Source: Brevundimonas sp. (GTDB lineage Bacteria > Pseudomonadota > Alphaproteobacteria > Caulobacterales > Caulobacteraceae). From it: a DNA stretch of 64,000 nucleotides. The DNA lies in assembly GCF_027487935.1 (NCBI RefSeq), contig NZ_JAIYCP010000010.1:62001-126000 (forward strand), written 5' to 3'. A program made the translations under genes and the position numbers. Shown piece by piece: positions 7,275-16,297 of this stretch (the first letter of the stretch is position 1; each line of letters starts with the position of its first letter). The notes beneath the pieces were generated by a model that saw nothing but the letters and a program-made list of their open reading frames with translations, was not told the DNA's origin and made no database searches.

Positions 7275-9092
7275 ATGGTTGAAGACCGCGCGCCCCAACT
7301 GATCTGGACTGAGGACGGTTCGCCGCGTTCGGGGCGATTCGGCGATGTCTATTTCTCGCAGCAGGACGGGTTGGCCGAAGCGCGCGCGGTCTTCCTCGCG
7401 GGGTGCGGCCTGCCGACGGCATGGGCGGGGCGCCGTCGATTTTGTGTGGCTGAACTGGGGTTCGGCACGGGGCTGAACATTGCGGCCCTGCTGGACCTGT
7501 GGCGTCGTGAGGGGCCGGCTGAGGGGCATTTGAGCGTCTTCTCGGTGGAAGGCTTCCCGCTGGGCCGCGAAGAGGCCGGGCGCGCCCTGGAAGCCTGGCC
7601 GGAACTGGCCAGCGTGACGCAGGCGCTGCTGGATGTGTGGCCCCAGGCGACGCCGGGGTTTCATCGCCTTGACCTGCCCGACTTCAATGCAACGCTGGAC
7701 CTGGCGATCGGCGATGTCGGCTGGGCCCTGTCGCAGTGGACGGGACAGGCGGACGCCTGGTTCCTCGACGGTTTTGCACCCTCGACCAATCCGGAGATGT
7801 GGTCGGACGCGGTGCTGGACGGCATCGCGGCCCGATCGGCTCCGGGTGCACGGGCCGCGACCTTCACGGTTGCCGGAGCCGTACGCCGGGGGCTGTCCGG
7901 GCGGGGCTTCTCCGTCGACAAGCGCCCGGGCCACGGACGAAAGCGGGAACGGCTGGAAGCGCGCCTGCCGGGCCCCGCCGCCGACTCACCCCGGATCCCG
8001 TCGGTGGCGGTGATCGGGGCCGGGATCGCGGGGGCAGCGCTGGTGCGGGCCTTCGCCGCGCTCGGCGTGCCAGCGACGGTGATTGAGGCCGAGGGGTCCG
8101 GTGCCGGAGCCTCCGGCTTTCCCACGGCGCTTGTGACCCCGCGGCTCGATGCCGGGGATGCCGGGATCGCCGCGCTCCATGCCCAGGCGCTGTCGCGGGC
8201 GGCGGCCCTGTACGCCCCCCTGCCCGGAGCCGTGGTCGGGACAGGCGTGCTCCAGCTTGAACAGATGCCCCGTGACGCCGTGCGCTACGCCAGGGTCGCG
8301 GGTCAGCCGATCTGGGCCGACGGGGCGATGGAGGTTCGCGATGCCGCCGCCTGCGCCGCCGGTCTGGGCGAGCCGGTGGGGTGCGGCGGCCTGTGGATGC
8401 GCGATGCCATGGCGGTCCGACCTGCCGCCGTGCTTGAGGCCTGGCTGGGTCCGGCGGAACGGATCACCGCCACCGTTGTACGGATCGAGGCGACCGAAGG
8501 CGGCTGGCAGCTGCGGGATGCGACAGACGCCGTCGTCCTGGAGGCCGGGATCGTGGTGGTCGCGGCCGGCTGGGGGAGCGCGGGGCTGATCCCGTGTCTG
8601 GCGCTGGCACCGGTCCGCGGTCAGGCGAATTGGGTAGAGGGTGTTCAGACAGGCCCGGTCGCCTGGGGGGGCTATGCCGTTCCAACGGGGTCCGGCCTGC
8701 TGTTTGGCGCGACCCATGACCGGGGCGAGACCGACGGCGGGCCCTCGGACGAGGCCACGGCGCGCAATCTGGAGACGGTCGCGTCCCGTCTGCCGGAGTT
8801 GGCGGCGCGGATCGCAGCGGCCGGTCCGGTTCAGGCCCGGACGGCGGTGCGCGCGACCACGCCTGACCGGCTGCCGCTGGCCGGGGCGGTGCCGGGCACC
8901 GACGGCCTGTTCATGCTCGGCGGGCTTGGTTCGCGCGGCTTCTGCGTTGCGCCCCTGCTGGCCGAGCACGTCGCGGCCCTGGCGACGGGGGCACCGTCGC
9001 CATTGCCGGCAGACCTGGCCACCCGTATCTCGCCCTTGCGAACCGCCGCCCTTGCGACCCTTGCGCAACCGGTCGGCAGGGTGGAGGTTTGA
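7275..9092 (+). CDS. mnmC: Bifunctional tRNA mnm5s2U methyltransferase / FAD oxidoreductase
   Basis: The 605-residue protein has both MnmC halves. The N-terminal methyltransferase carries the SAM motif AELGFGTGLN (about residue 58) and the MnmC2-specific block AWFLDGFAPSTNPEMW (about 160). The C-terminal FAD oxidase begins with a Rossmann motif VAVIGAGIAGAAL (about 245) followed by GASGFPTALVTPRLD. The FAD half removes the carboxymethyl group from cmnm5(s2)U34 and the methyltransferase half makes mnm5(s2)U34 in the tRNA wobble position. The order MTase then oxidase and the size fit the full-length fusion. It ends 29 bp before the DUF6491 gene. Confidence 0.93.
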   Translation: MVEDRAPQLIWTEDGSPRSGRFGDVYFSQQDGLAEARAVFLAGCGLPTAWAGRRRFCVAELGFGTGLNIAALLDLWRREGPAEGHLSVFSVEGFPLGREEAGRALEAWPELASVTQALLDVWPQATPGFHRLDLPDFNATLDLAIGDVGWALSQWTGQADAWFLDGFAPSTNPEMWSDAVLDGIAARSAPGARAATFTVAGAVRRGLSGRGFSVDKRPGHGRKRERLEARLPGPAADSPRIPSVAVIGAGIAGAALVRAFAALGVPATVIEAEGSGAGASGFPTALVTPRLDAGDAGIAALHAQALSRAAALYAPLPGAVVGTGVLQLEQMPRDAVRYARVAGQPIWADGAMEVRDAAACAAGLGEPVGCGGLWMRDAMAVRPAAVLEAWLGPAERITATVVRIEATEGGWQLRDATDAVVLEAGIVVVAAGWGSAGLIPCLALAPVRGQANWVEGVQTGPVAWGGYAVPTGSGLLFGATHDRGETDGGPSDEATARNLETVASRLPELAARIAAAGPVQARTAVRATTPDRLPLAGAVPGTDGLFMLGGLGSRGFCVAPLLAEHVAALATGAPSPLPADLATRISPLRTAALATLAQPVGRVEV

Positions 9093-9121
9093 GCGTCCGG
9101 TTCCTTGAGGAGACCAACCCC

Positions 9122-9532
9122 ATGCGCACCCTCGCCTTCGCCGCTCTCGGCCTCCTGACGTTTGCGGCGTCCTGCGCGCCTGTCGCGGGCGACGACATGG
9201 CCGGAGCCGCGCCGCCGCGCGCCCGCCAGTGTTTCAGCGTCCGCCAGGTCGATAATTTCAAACAGGGCCGCCCGGATCAGGTCTTCCTGCGGGTGGGCCG
9301 TAACGACGTCTATGAGCTGAACGCCGTCGGCGGCTGCCCGGACATGGATTTTGCCGTCCAGATGGCCCTGATTCCGGACGGCGGCATGGTCAGCGAGCGG
9401 CTGTGCACGGACGACTGGGCCCGGATCGTGGTGCCGGGATCGACGTCCCAGACCTCGGTCTGCCGCGTTCGGGTCAGCCGCAAACTGACGGCCGAAGAGA
9501 TCGCCGCCCTGCCACCGCGTCACCGGCCCTAG
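9122..9532 (+). CDS. DUF6491-family exported protein
   Basis: The protein has 136 residues. The ATG at 9122 is preferred over a TTG at 9089 because it starts the signal peptide and has GAGG upstream. FAASC may be a lipobox. The mature part begins with an Arg-rich stretch and continues [23 protein letters not shown], a [15 protein letters not shown] block and a [18 protein letters not shown] ending. I recognise this as the DUF6491 layout with paired cysteines; the function is unknown. Its stop codon overlaps the stop of mutB on the other strand (9529-9532). Confidence 0.7.
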   Translation: MRTLAFAALGLLTFAASCAPVAGDDMAGAAPPRARQCFSVRQVDNFKQGRPDQVFLRVGRNDVYELNAVGGCPDMDFAVQMALIPDGGMVSERLCTDDWARIVVPGSTSQTSVCRVRVSRKLTAEEIAALPPRHRP

Positions 9533-11670
9533 AGTCTCTGGGCGTAGCCGAGGCGCTGGTTGAGCTTGTCGATCAGATCGATGGCTGTGTCGGCGACCAC
9601 CGAGCCGGGCGGATAGACGGCGGCGGCACCCATGTCGATCAGGGTCTGGATGTCCGACGGCGGGATGACGCCGCCGACCACGATCATGATGTCGGGACGT
9701 CCCAGCTTCTCCAGCTCGGCCTTGAGTTCCGGCACGAGCGTCAGGTGGCCGGCTGCCAGGGATGAGGCACCGACAGCGTGGACATTGGCGGCCACGGCGT
9801 CGCGTGCGGCCTCGGCCGGGGTCTGGAACAGCGCCCCGGCGGTGGCCTCAAGTCCCAGGTCGCCATAGGCGGTGGCGATGACCTTCTGGCCCCGGTCGTG
9901 GCCGTCCTGGCCAAGCTTGGCGATCAGGATGCGCGGCGGTCCCCCGTCGTTGTCGACGAAGGCGGCGACCATGTCGCGCGCGCGTGAGATCTTCGGATCG
10001 TTCCCGGCCTCGCGGGCATAGACGCCGCGCGCGGTCTTCACCGTCGCCACATGGCGGCCGAAGGCGGCTTCCAGCGCATCGGAAATCTCGCCGACGGTCG
10101 CAAAGGCGCGGGCCGCCCGGACCGACAGTTCGAGCAGATTGGCATTCCCCCTGGCGCCCTCGGTCAGGGCGTCGAGGGCGGCCTGCGTCTTCGCCTCATC
10201 GCGTTCGGCGCGCAGGCGTTTCAGCTTGTCGATCTGGGCCGCGAGCACGGCGGCGTTGTCGACCTTGAGCATGGGGATATCGTCGACCGCGTCTGACAGA
10301 TAGCGGTTCACCCCCACGACGGTCTGCTGGCCCGTGTCGATCCGCGCCTGCGTCCGGGCCGCGGCTTCCTCGATCCGCATCTTGGGCACGCCGGCCTCGA
10401 TGGCCTTTGCCATGCCGCCCAGGGCCTCGACCTCGGCCATCAGGACGCGGGCCTTGCTGGCCAGTTCGTGTGTCAGGCGTTCGACATAGAAGCTGCCGCC
10501 CCAGGGATCGATGACCTTCGTCAGGCCGGTCTCCATCTGCAGCAGCAGCTGGGTGTTGCGGGCGATCCGGGCCGAGAAGTCGGTCGGCAGGGCCAGGGCC
10601 TCGTCCAGGGCATTGGTGTGCAGGCTCTGGGTCTGGCCGCCGGCCGCGGCCATGGCCTCGACCATGGTGCGGGGCACATTGTTGAACACATCCTGCGCCG
10701 CCAGCGACCAGCCGGAGGTCTGGCAGTGGGCGCGCAGCGACAGGGAGCGGGGGTCCTTTGCGCCGAATTTCGACACGGCCTCGGCCCACAGCAGGCGACC
10801 GGCGCGCAGCTTGGCCACCTCCATGAAATAGTTCATGCCGATGGCCCAGAAGAAGCTGAGCCGGGGCGCGAACCGGTCCACGTCCATGCCCGCCGCCACG
10901 CCCGCCTTCAGATATTCGACGCCGTCGGCGAGGGTGTAGGCCAGCTCCAGATCGGCCGAGGCCCCGGCCTCCTGCATATGGTAGCCGCTGATCGAGATGG
11001 AGTTGAATTTCGGCGTGTGCTCTGCGGTCCAGGCGAAGATGTCCGACACGATCCGCATCGAGGGTTCTGGCGGATAGATGTAGGTGTTGCGGACCATGAA
11101 CTCCTTGAGGATGTCGTTCTGGATGGTCCCGGTCAGGGCCGCGTGCGGCACGCCCTGTTCCTCGGCGGCGACGACATAGAGGGCCAGGATCGGCAGGACG
11201 GCGCCGTTCATGGTCATCGACACCGACATCTGGTCCAGCGGAATGCCGTCGAACAGGGTACGCATGTCATGGATGCTGTCGATGGCCACGCCGGCCATGC
11301 CGACATCGCCCTTCACCCGCGGGTGGTCTGAGTCATAACCCCGGTGGGTCGCCAGGTCGAAGGCGATCGACAGCCCCTTCTGACCGGCGGCGAGGTTGCG
11401 GCGATAGAAGGCGTTGGATGCCTCGGCGGTCGAGAAGCCGGCATACTGGCGGATGGTCCAGGGATTACCCGCATACATGGTCGGATAGGGGCCACGCACA
11501 AAGGGGGCGATGCCGGGCAGGCCGTGGATGAAGTCGAGCCCCTCGATGGCGTCGGGACCATAGGCGGTCGCGACGGTCAAGCCCTCGGGCGTCTGCCAGG
11601 CGTCACGTGCAGGACCGGGACCGGTCGGGCCGAGGTCGAGCTGGACCTTTGCGAAATCGGGGAAGCTCAT
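9529..11670 (-). CDS. mutB: Methylmalonyl-CoA mutase large (B12-binding) subunit
   Basis: The 713-residue protein interconverts (R)-methylmalonyl-CoA and succinyl-CoA with adenosylcobalamin. The N-terminal TIM barrel carries the [17 protein letters not shown] and [16 protein letters not shown] blocks. The C-terminal B12-binding domain starts around residue 580 with [17 protein letters not shown], whose DxHxxG histidine is the lower cobalt ligand, and continues [25 protein letters not shown]. The start ATG at 11670 overlaps the mutA stop by 4 nt (ATGA), which indicates translational coupling and settles the start against a longer frame. No epimerase or propionyl-CoA carboxylase gene is nearby. 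Confidence 0.96.
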   Translation of the reverse strand: MSFPDFAKVQLDLGPTGPGPARDAWQTPEGLTVATAYGPDAIEGLDFIHGLPGIAPFVRGPYPTMYAGNPWTIRQYAGFSTAEASNAFYRRNLAAGQKGLSIAFDLATHRGYDSDHPRVKGDVGMAGVAIDSIHDMRTLFDGIPLDQMSVSMTMNGAVLPILALYVVAAEEQGVPHAALTGTIQNDILKEFMVRNTYIYPPEPSMRIVSDIFAWTAEHTPKFNSISISGYHMQEAGASADLELAYTLADGVEYLKAGVAAGMDVDRFAPRLSFFWAIGMNYFMEVAKLRAGRLLWAEAVSKFGAKDPRSLSLRAHCQTSGWSLAAQDVFNNVPRTMVEAMAAAGGQTQSLHTNALDEALALPTDFSARIARNTQLLLQMETGLTKVIDPWGGSFYVERLTHELASKARVLMAEVEALGGMAKAIEAGVPKMRIEEAAARTQARIDTGQQTVVGVNRYLSDAVDDIPMLKVDNAAVLAAQIDKLKRLRAERDEAKTQAALDALTEGARGNANLLELSVRAARAFATVGEISDALEAAFGRHVATVKTARGVYAREAGNDPKISRARDMVAAFVDNDGGPPRILIAKLGQDGHDRGQKVIATAYGDLGLEATAGALFQTPAEAARDAVAANVHAVGASSLAAGHLTLVPELKAELEKLGRPDIMIVVGGVIPPSDIQTLIDMGAAAVYPPGSVVADTAIDLIDKLNQRLGYAQRL

Positions 11671-13067
11671 TGGCCGGCCTCCCGCTGCTGCGTCTCGAAC
11701 GGCGCGGCGAAGCGGATCGGGATCAATGGATCGCAAACGTCGCCGCCGCCGGGGTAGACCGGGGCGGGATCCGCCTCAAACGGCGCAGGCCGGGGCGCGG
11801 GATCGACGAATTTCGTCACCCCCACCAGCTGGGAGGCGCCGGTCGCCAGTGCGGCTTCGCGTTCGGCGCGGGCGGCGGCCACGCGGCCCTGCAGGCTGCC
11901 GGCCCTCAGGGAGCCGATCAGCCCGCCCTCGCCCTCGATCCGCTGGAACTCGGCCCATCCGGCCTCCGCGAGATCCCGGGTGCGGGCGTCGAGGAACCAC
12001 GACCCGGCGGCCGGATCATCGACCCGGCCGAGATGGGCTTCTTCCATCAGCACGGCCTGGGTGTTGCGGGCCTGCCGCCGGGCGAAGGCGTCGGAACGGC
12101 CATTGGCGCGGGAAAGACCGTCCAGCACCACGGCGTCGGCCCCGCCGACCGCCCCGGCATAACCCGCGGCCGCCAGGCGCAGCAGGTTGGGCCAGGGATC
12201 GTGCGCCGACAGCATCCGCCGCGAGGATCGCGCCTCGATCACGGCCGGAGTCTCGATCCCGAAGGCCCGCGTGAGGGTACGCCACATCAGCCGCAGGGCC
12301 CTGACCTTGGCGAGGCCGTCAAAGTATTCCTGATCCAGCGAGACGCCGAGGACGGTGCCCTTCAGCGCTGCCTCGACCGTCATGCCCGCCGCCACCGCGG
12401 CCTTGACGAGGGCTGCGGCGTTGGCCGCGGCAAACCCCAGTTCCTGTCCGATCGACCCGCCCGCCTCGTGCACGACGCGCCCGCCGGCCAGAAAGAAGGT
12501 CGCCTCGGGATAGGCTCCGGCATGGCGGGCCGCCGTATTGGCGGCCAGCAGCAGATGTTCGTCGATCGCTCGCGGGGCCATGCCGGCTTCCGCGAAGGCC
12601 GAGAGCGGGTCCATGTGAAACATGAGCCGGGCGCGGGGTGAGCCCTTGGCCGCAACCGCCAGCGCATTGGCCGCCTCCGGTCCGTCAATCCCGGCGTCCA
12701 GTCCGACCGGTGCCAGCTCCAGGGCGACGCCGTCCAGCGCGCGGCCGAGGGGTTCGGAGTCGGCCAGAACGGCCCCCTTCAGCAGCACCGAGGCCGCCCC
12801 GCCCACAAGGTCGGCGAGGACGGCGGTGTTGACGGTCGCCGGGTCTTCGCCCTCGACCAGGGTCCGGACATCCCAGGCGCGTCCCTCGGCATCTGACGGT
12901 CGGGGCGCCGACAGGGCCGCACCACCGGTCGCGGCGGCATAGAGGGGCCGGATCGCCAGGCCGTCGGAGTCGAGGTGAACCAGACTTTCCAGCGATCGGC
13001 CCTTCAGGGCCTTTTCGGCCAGACCGCGCCAGTCGGCAGGGGAGGGGTCGGGAAACAGGTCGGACAT
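11667..13067 (-). CDS. mutA: Methylmalonyl-CoA mutase small subunit
   Basis: The 466-residue protein is the catalytically inactive partner of the heterodimeric mutase. It is homologous to the large-subunit barrel (for example [22 protein letters not shown] and [22 protein letters not shown]) but lacks the DxHxxG cobalamin motif. It is shorter than small subunits that keep a degenerate B12 domain, because it ends soon after the barrel region. It is first in the mutA-mutB operon. tRNA-Val lies about 80 bp upstream on the same strand. I saw no cobalamin-riboswitch-like structure before it. Confidence 0.92.
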   Translation of the reverse strand: MSDLFPDPSPADWRGLAEKALKGRSLESLVHLDSDGLAIRPLYAAATGGAALSAPRPSDAEGRAWDVRTLVEGEDPATVNTAVLADLVGGAASVLLKGAVLADSEPLGRALDGVALELAPVGLDAGIDGPEAANALAVAAKGSPRARLMFHMDPLSAFAEAGMAPRAIDEHLLLAANTAARHAGAYPEATFFLAGGRVVHEAGGSIGQELGFAAANAAALVKAAVAAGMTVEAALKGTVLGVSLDQEYFDGLAKVRALRLMWRTLTRAFGIETPAVIEARSSRRMLSAHDPWPNLLRLAAAGYAGAVGGADAVVLDGLSRANGRSDAFARRQARNTQAVLMEEAHLGRVDDPAAGSWFLDARTRDLAEAGWAEFQRIEGEGGLIGSLRAGSLQGRVAAARAEREAALATGASQLVGVTKFVDPAPRPAPFEADPAPVYPGGGDVCDPLIPIRFAAPFETQQREAGQ

Positions 13068-13149
13068 GAGGCCTGTAATGCGTCGCCGCGCCGTTCCGGT
13101 CCAGCCCGGTCGTCGTCACCGGAGGCATCCAGGACCGCAGGGAAAGGAA

Positions 13150-13224
13150 TGGTGGACGCGACAGGGATTGAACCTGTGACCCCCTCGATGTCAACGAGGT
13201 GCTCTCCCGCTGAGCTACGCATCC
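13150..13224 (-). tRNA. tRNA-Val(GAC)
   Basis: The minus strand folds as a canonical 75-nt tRNA with encoded CCA (13150-13152). The acceptor is GGATGCG / CGCGTCC, with D-arm GCTC...GAGC, anticodon arm CTCGT-TGACATC-GAG and anticodon GAC. The T-loop GTTCAATC is preceded by ACAG and closed by CTGT. GAC reads valine GUC/GUU codons. Confidence 0.97.
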
Positions 13225-13265
13225 GCCAAGACGGTTCCAGACGGGTCCGGAACGGGAAGGACGGG

Positions 13266-13295
13266 TCTATAACCCCTGGGACCCGCCGACCGCAA
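13266..13295 (-). promoter_or_regulatory. Candidate promoter of tRNA-Val
   Basis: On the minus strand, TTGCGG (13290-13295) and TATAGA (13266-13271) are 18 nt apart. The expected start would lie about 35 nt upstream of the mature tRNA 5' end. Confidence 0.45.
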
Positions 13296-13357
13296 GGGGC
13301 TTTCCCGGAGGGCTGCGGTCAAATGGCTGCGCCTTTTCGACCCGGTGCGGTTTGAAA

Positions 13358-13714
13358 TCAGGCGGCGACCATCCGCTCGACCTCACCGACCAGGTCACGC
13401 AGGTGGACGGGTTTGGCCAGCACCTTGGCCTGGGGGCTGGCCTGGGCGGCCGACAGGGCCACGGCGGCGAAGCCGGTGATGAACATGATGCGTATGCCGG
13501 GCTGGCGGGCGGCGGCGACGCGAGCCACCTCGATCCCGTCGGCACCGGGCATGACGATGTCGGTCAGCAGCAGGTCCCACGGACCCTGATCCAGCGCCTC
13601 GATGGCGTCGTCGCCATTCTCGCAATCGACCACGGAATGGCCGGCGCGTTCGAGCGCCCGGGTCAGGAAGCCGCGGAGCGAGTGATCGTCCTCGGCCAGT
13701 AGAATGCGCGCCAT
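13358..13714 (-). CDS. cpdR: Single-domain response regulator CpdR
   Basis: The 118-residue protein is a lone receiver domain. The acidic pocket is AEDD (residues 7-10), the phospho-acceptor is Asp52 in LLLTDIVMPG, the conserved Thr/Ser region is MFITGFAA, and the switch Lys is in VLAKPVHLRDL. MARILLAEDD, MFITGFAAV and AKVLAKPVHLRDLV are the segments I associate with Caulobacter CpdR. Unphosphorylated CpdR directs ClpXP to the pole and to substrates such as CtrA and PdeA; phosphorylation by CckA-ChpT blocks this (family knowledge). tRNA-Val and an N-formylglutamate amidohydrolase flank it, an arrangement I recall from other alphaproteobacteria. Confidence 0.88.
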   Translation of the reverse strand: MARILLAEDDHSLRGFLTRALERAGHSVVDCENGDDAIEALDQGPWDLLLTDIVMPGADGIEVARVAAARQPGIRIMFITGFAAVALSAAQASPQAKVLAKPVHLRDLVGEVERMVAA

Positions 13715-13835
13715 GTCGTTCCCCGATGGTCTTTCCGGAAGGCTACGCCGCGACTGGTAAACCCGCCATGAAAATCAGGGGTTCCGGGCGGCCACCGGCT
13801 GTGAAGGCCGGGGTGAAAAAGGGTAAGGCATCAGC

Positions 13836-14690
13836 ATGGATGAGAACCGGGGCGAAACGGAGGTCGAGGGTGGTGAGGCGTCTGTCGTTCTGCGTCCGCA
13901 GACACCCGGTCGCTTTGTCTTCGCCTCACCCCATTCGGGTACGATCTATCCGCCGGAGATGGGCCGCGATCCGGCTCTGGACGAGGCCGGCTTGCGCAGC
14001 GCCGAGGACGCCCTGGTGGATCGGCTGATCGCATCCGGCGTTGCCGGGGGTGCGATGGTGGTCCTCGGCCGGTTCGGCCGCGCCTGGGTCGATCTGAACC
14101 GTGATCCGGCCGATCTGGACCCTGTCCTGATCGAAGGCCTCGCCGATGGACCGGTTTCGGCCCGGACGGCAGCGGGGTATGGCGTCATTCCCCGGCTGGC
14201 GGGCGACGGGCGGGCACTCTATGACCGGCGTCTGTCGCTGGCCGAGGCCCATGACCGGATTCTGCGAGCGCATTCGCCCTATCATCAGCAGCTTGCCGCC
14301 GGAATGGAGGCGGCGCGGGCGCGACATGGCGAGGCCGTGCTGGTCGACTGGCATTCGATGCCCGCGCGGGCCACGCAAGGCGTGGGCGGGGCCCGAGGGC
14401 CGGATGTGGTCCTCGGTGACCGTCACGGGTCGTCCTGCGAGGCCGGGCTGACTCGACGTCTGCGCCGGGCGTTCGAGGCCCTGGGCTGGCGGGTGGCGCT
14501 GAACCAGCCCTATGCCGGGGGCTGGACCACCCAGCGATGGGGACGTCCGTCCGAGGGATTTCACGCCATCCAGATCGAGCTGAACCGGGCCCTTTATTTC
14601 GACGAGCAGGCCCGGGCACCGGGACCCGGCTGGTCGCGCACGGAAAAGGGCGTGGCGCGGGTCATCGCTGACCTGTTGGCGGGGGCATAA
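13836..14690 (+). CDS. N-formylglutamate amidohydrolase family protein
   Basis: The 284-residue protein matches the N-formylglutamate amidohydrolase (HutG-type) fold: FASPHSGTIYPPEM near residue 28 carries the first metal-binding His, then DRLI, VDLNRDP, the YGVIPRL block, and later LVDWHSMPA with the second catalytic His. The end has YTGG-like AGGWTTQRWG and HAIQIELNRALYFDE. Members hydrolyse N-formylglutamate to glutamate and formate in histidine breakdown, but this stand-alone form beside cpdR is not in a hut operon, so the substrate is open. Its stop codon overlaps the 3' poly-U of the antisense-strand sRNA candidate. Confidence 0.88.
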   Translation: MDENRGETEVEGGEASVVLRPQTPGRFVFASPHSGTIYPPEMGRDPALDEAGLRSAEDALVDRLIASGVAGGAMVVLGRFGRAWVDLNRDPADLDPVLIEGLADGPVSARTAAGYGVIPRLAGDGRALYDRRLSLAEAHDRILRAHSPYHQQLAAGMEAARARHGEAVLVDWHSMPARATQGVGGARGPDVVLGDRHGSSCEAGLTRRLRRAFEALGWRVALNQPYAGGWTTQRWGRPSEGFHAIQIELNRALYFDEQARAPGPGWSRTEKGVARVIADLLAGA

Positions 14691-14715
14691 AAAAAGCCGC
14701 GCCCGAAGGCGCGGC
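14689..14715 (-). terminator. Rho-independent terminator of the sRNA
   Basis: A perfect 8-bp stem GCCGCGCC / GGCGCGGC with a UUCG tetraloop is followed on the minus strand by seven U. It can also end transcripts of the DUF599 gene upstream on that strand. Confidence 0.93.
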
Positions 14716-14769
14716 ATGAAGTCTATAGGGAGGAAACGCCCAGACGGGCACGACGCCCGAAAGCGTCAG
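14689..14769 (-). ncRNA. Candidate trans-acting sRNA, suhB/MmgR-like
   Basis: About 81 nt are predicted between a good promoter and a textbook terminator. Hairpin 1 is GACGC-UUUCGG-GCGUC, hairpin 2 is GCCC-GUCU-GGGC, then a linker with GUUUCCUCCCUAUAGACUU, then the terminator stem and seven U. The exposed CCUCCC is anti-Shine-Dalgarno, a hallmark of alphaproteobacterial regulatory sRNAs. The linker and terminator arrangement resembles the suhB/MmgR family (Rfam RF00519) as I remember it. MmgR limits PHB accumulation in Sinorhizobium; a role here is inference. It lies between convergent genes and contains no plausible ORF. Confidence 0.65.
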
Positions 14770-14774
14770 ACCTC

Positions 14775-14803
14775 AAGCTAGGTTGCAGCGCACAAATCGT
14801 CAA
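14775..14803 (-). promoter_or_regulatory. sRNA promoter
   Basis: On the minus strand, TTGACG (14798-14803), a 17-nt spacer and TAGCTT (14775-14780) form a strong housekeeping-type promoter. The start should fall near 14768. It faces away from both flanking coding regions' starts, so only the sRNA can be its product. Confidence 0.7.
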
Positions 14804-14851
14804 GCGTTTATCTCGCAACTGCGTTCAAGAAATACCTGGCCGCCGGACGGC

Positions 14852-15538
14852 TCAGGTCCGCTCCAGCAGCCGGCGGGCGCTGCGAATGGCGCGCGCAGCC
14901 GGTGATCCGGCCTGTCGCCAGACCATCAGCCAGAATGCGGCTGCCACGCCGAGCGCCAGCCAGAGCGGTCCGAACAGCCAGGCCGCCGCCGCCAGGGCGA
15001 AATAGTAGCCTCGCACGCCCTGGCTGAAGGCATTCAGCGCCGGGTTCAGCAGATCGGCGGCGGCGTCGCCGAGCGCGACCCGGTCGGCCTCGGTATGCAC
15101 CTCGGGCGCGGCACCGATCAGGGCCAGGGCGTAGTTCAACTGTCTGATCGACCAGATGAAATCCAGCAGTCCGCGGGCGAGGCAGAGCAGTACCAGGGCC
15201 AGCTTGGCGACCAGCAGCTTCGTCGGTACGGCCTCCGCACCGACCGAGGCGAACCCCTGCATCGCCTGTTCCCCACCGAACAGGACGCTGGCCACGGCCG
15301 CGATGAGCAGCAGGTTGGTCGAGGCGAAAAAGCCGCCGGAATTGATCGTGTGGCCCAAAAGATTGCTGTCGACGAGACGGATCTCACGGTGAGTCATGGC
15401 CGTCATCCACACCCGGCGAACGACCAGCATGTCAGCGTTCAGAGTACCGCTGCGTTGGGCCAGGAGGGTCAGAAGCGGGCCATAGCCGAGCCAGCAGAGC
15501 ATAAAGAGAGCCAGCGCCAGCCAGTCGAACAGTGTCAT
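14852..15538 (-). CDS. DUF599 family membrane protein
   Basis: The 228-residue protein has about four hydrophobic segments (roughly 1-25, 70-90, 105-130 and 175-205). The N-terminal part with [37 protein letters not shown] and [15 protein letters not shown] matches DUF599. Function is unknown. It is a single gene that converges on the sRNA region and diverges from ppa. An internal ATG is not needed, since the first ATG begins the first membrane segment. Confidence 0.85.
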   Translation of the reverse strand: MTLFDWLALALFMLCWLGYGPLLTLLAQRSGTLNADMLVVRRVWMTAMTHREIRLVDSNLLGHTINSGGFFASTNLLLIAAVASVLFGGEQAMQGFASVGAEAVPTKLLVAKLALVLLCLARGLLDFIWSIRQLNYALALIGAAPEVHTEADRVALGDAAADLLNPALNAFSQGVRGYYFALAAAAWLFGPLWLALGVAAAFWLMVWRQAGSPAARAIRSARRLLERT

Positions 15539-15693
15539 CGCAGCCTCCTCATCACACCGGCACCGTGAGGCACCGGGGCCTCGCGCTCAAGCGGCGTGTG
15601 TCAGGCGCGGCGCCTCCCGCCTTGCTTCCGCCGCGACCCGCGCCTATCACGCCCGCCACTTTCGTATCGCACTGCACAATAATCGAGCGCGCC

Positions 15694-16260
15694 ATGAATA
15701 TCGACGCCATTCCCGTCGGCCCCAATCCGCCCTGGGACGTCAATGTCATCATCGAGATCCCGCAAGGGGGGCTGCCGGTGAAATACGAGATGGACAAGGC
15801 GTCCGGTGCCCTGTTCGTCGACCGCTTCCTGCACACGGCGATGTACTATCCCGGCAACTACGGCTTCATCCCGCACACCCTGTCGGACGACGGTGATCCC
15901 TGCGATGTGATCGTGCTGAATCCGACGCCGGTGGTGCCGGGCTGTATCATCCGCTCGCGCCCGATCGGCGTGCTGAAGATGGAAGACGAGGCCGGAGGCG
16001 ACGAGAAGATCCTCGCCGTGCCGGTCGACAAGCTGAACCCCTATTACACCGACATCGCCAGCTACCGTCAGTTGCCGACCATCATGGTCGAGCAGATCGA
16101 GCATTTCTTCACCCGCTACAAGGATCTGGAGAAGAACAAGTCGGTCACGGTCAAGGGTTGGGGCGACGCCGGCGAGGCCGCCGAACTGATCGCCACCGGC
16201 ATGCGGGCGCATCAGGAAAAGCTGAAGGCCGCCGCCTCCAAAGCCGCCAACGCGGCCTGA
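15694..16260 (+). CDS. ppa: Inorganic pyrophosphatase (type I)
   Basis: The 188-residue protein hydrolyses cytosolic pyrophosphate to phosphate with Mg2+. The ATG at 15694 is chosen over the longer frame because type I enzymes begin as here ([23 protein letters not shown]). The active site is visible as [31 protein letters not shown] (the DxDPxD metal-binding motif near residue 65) and the [12 protein letters not shown] block. Length is typical. It precedes cobT by 37 bp on the same strand, and a shared transcript is possible. Confidence 0.96.
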   Translation: MNIDAIPVGPNPPWDVNVIIEIPQGGLPVKYEMDKASGALFVDRFLHTAMYYPGNYGFIPHTLSDDGDPCDVIVLNPTPVVPGCIIRSRPIGVLKMEDEAGGDEKILAVPVDKLNPYYTDIASYRQLPTIMVEQIEHFFTRYKDLEKNKSVTVKGWGDAGEAAELIATGMRAHQEKLKAAASKAANAA

Positions 16261-16297
16261 GCCTTTCGCGACCGATAGCGACCGGCTAGGGAAATCC

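Noticed and set aside
13068..13149. Cobalamin riboswitch before mutA
   Set aside because: The gap is too short and lacks the B12-box-like sequence; it simply leads to tRNA-Val.
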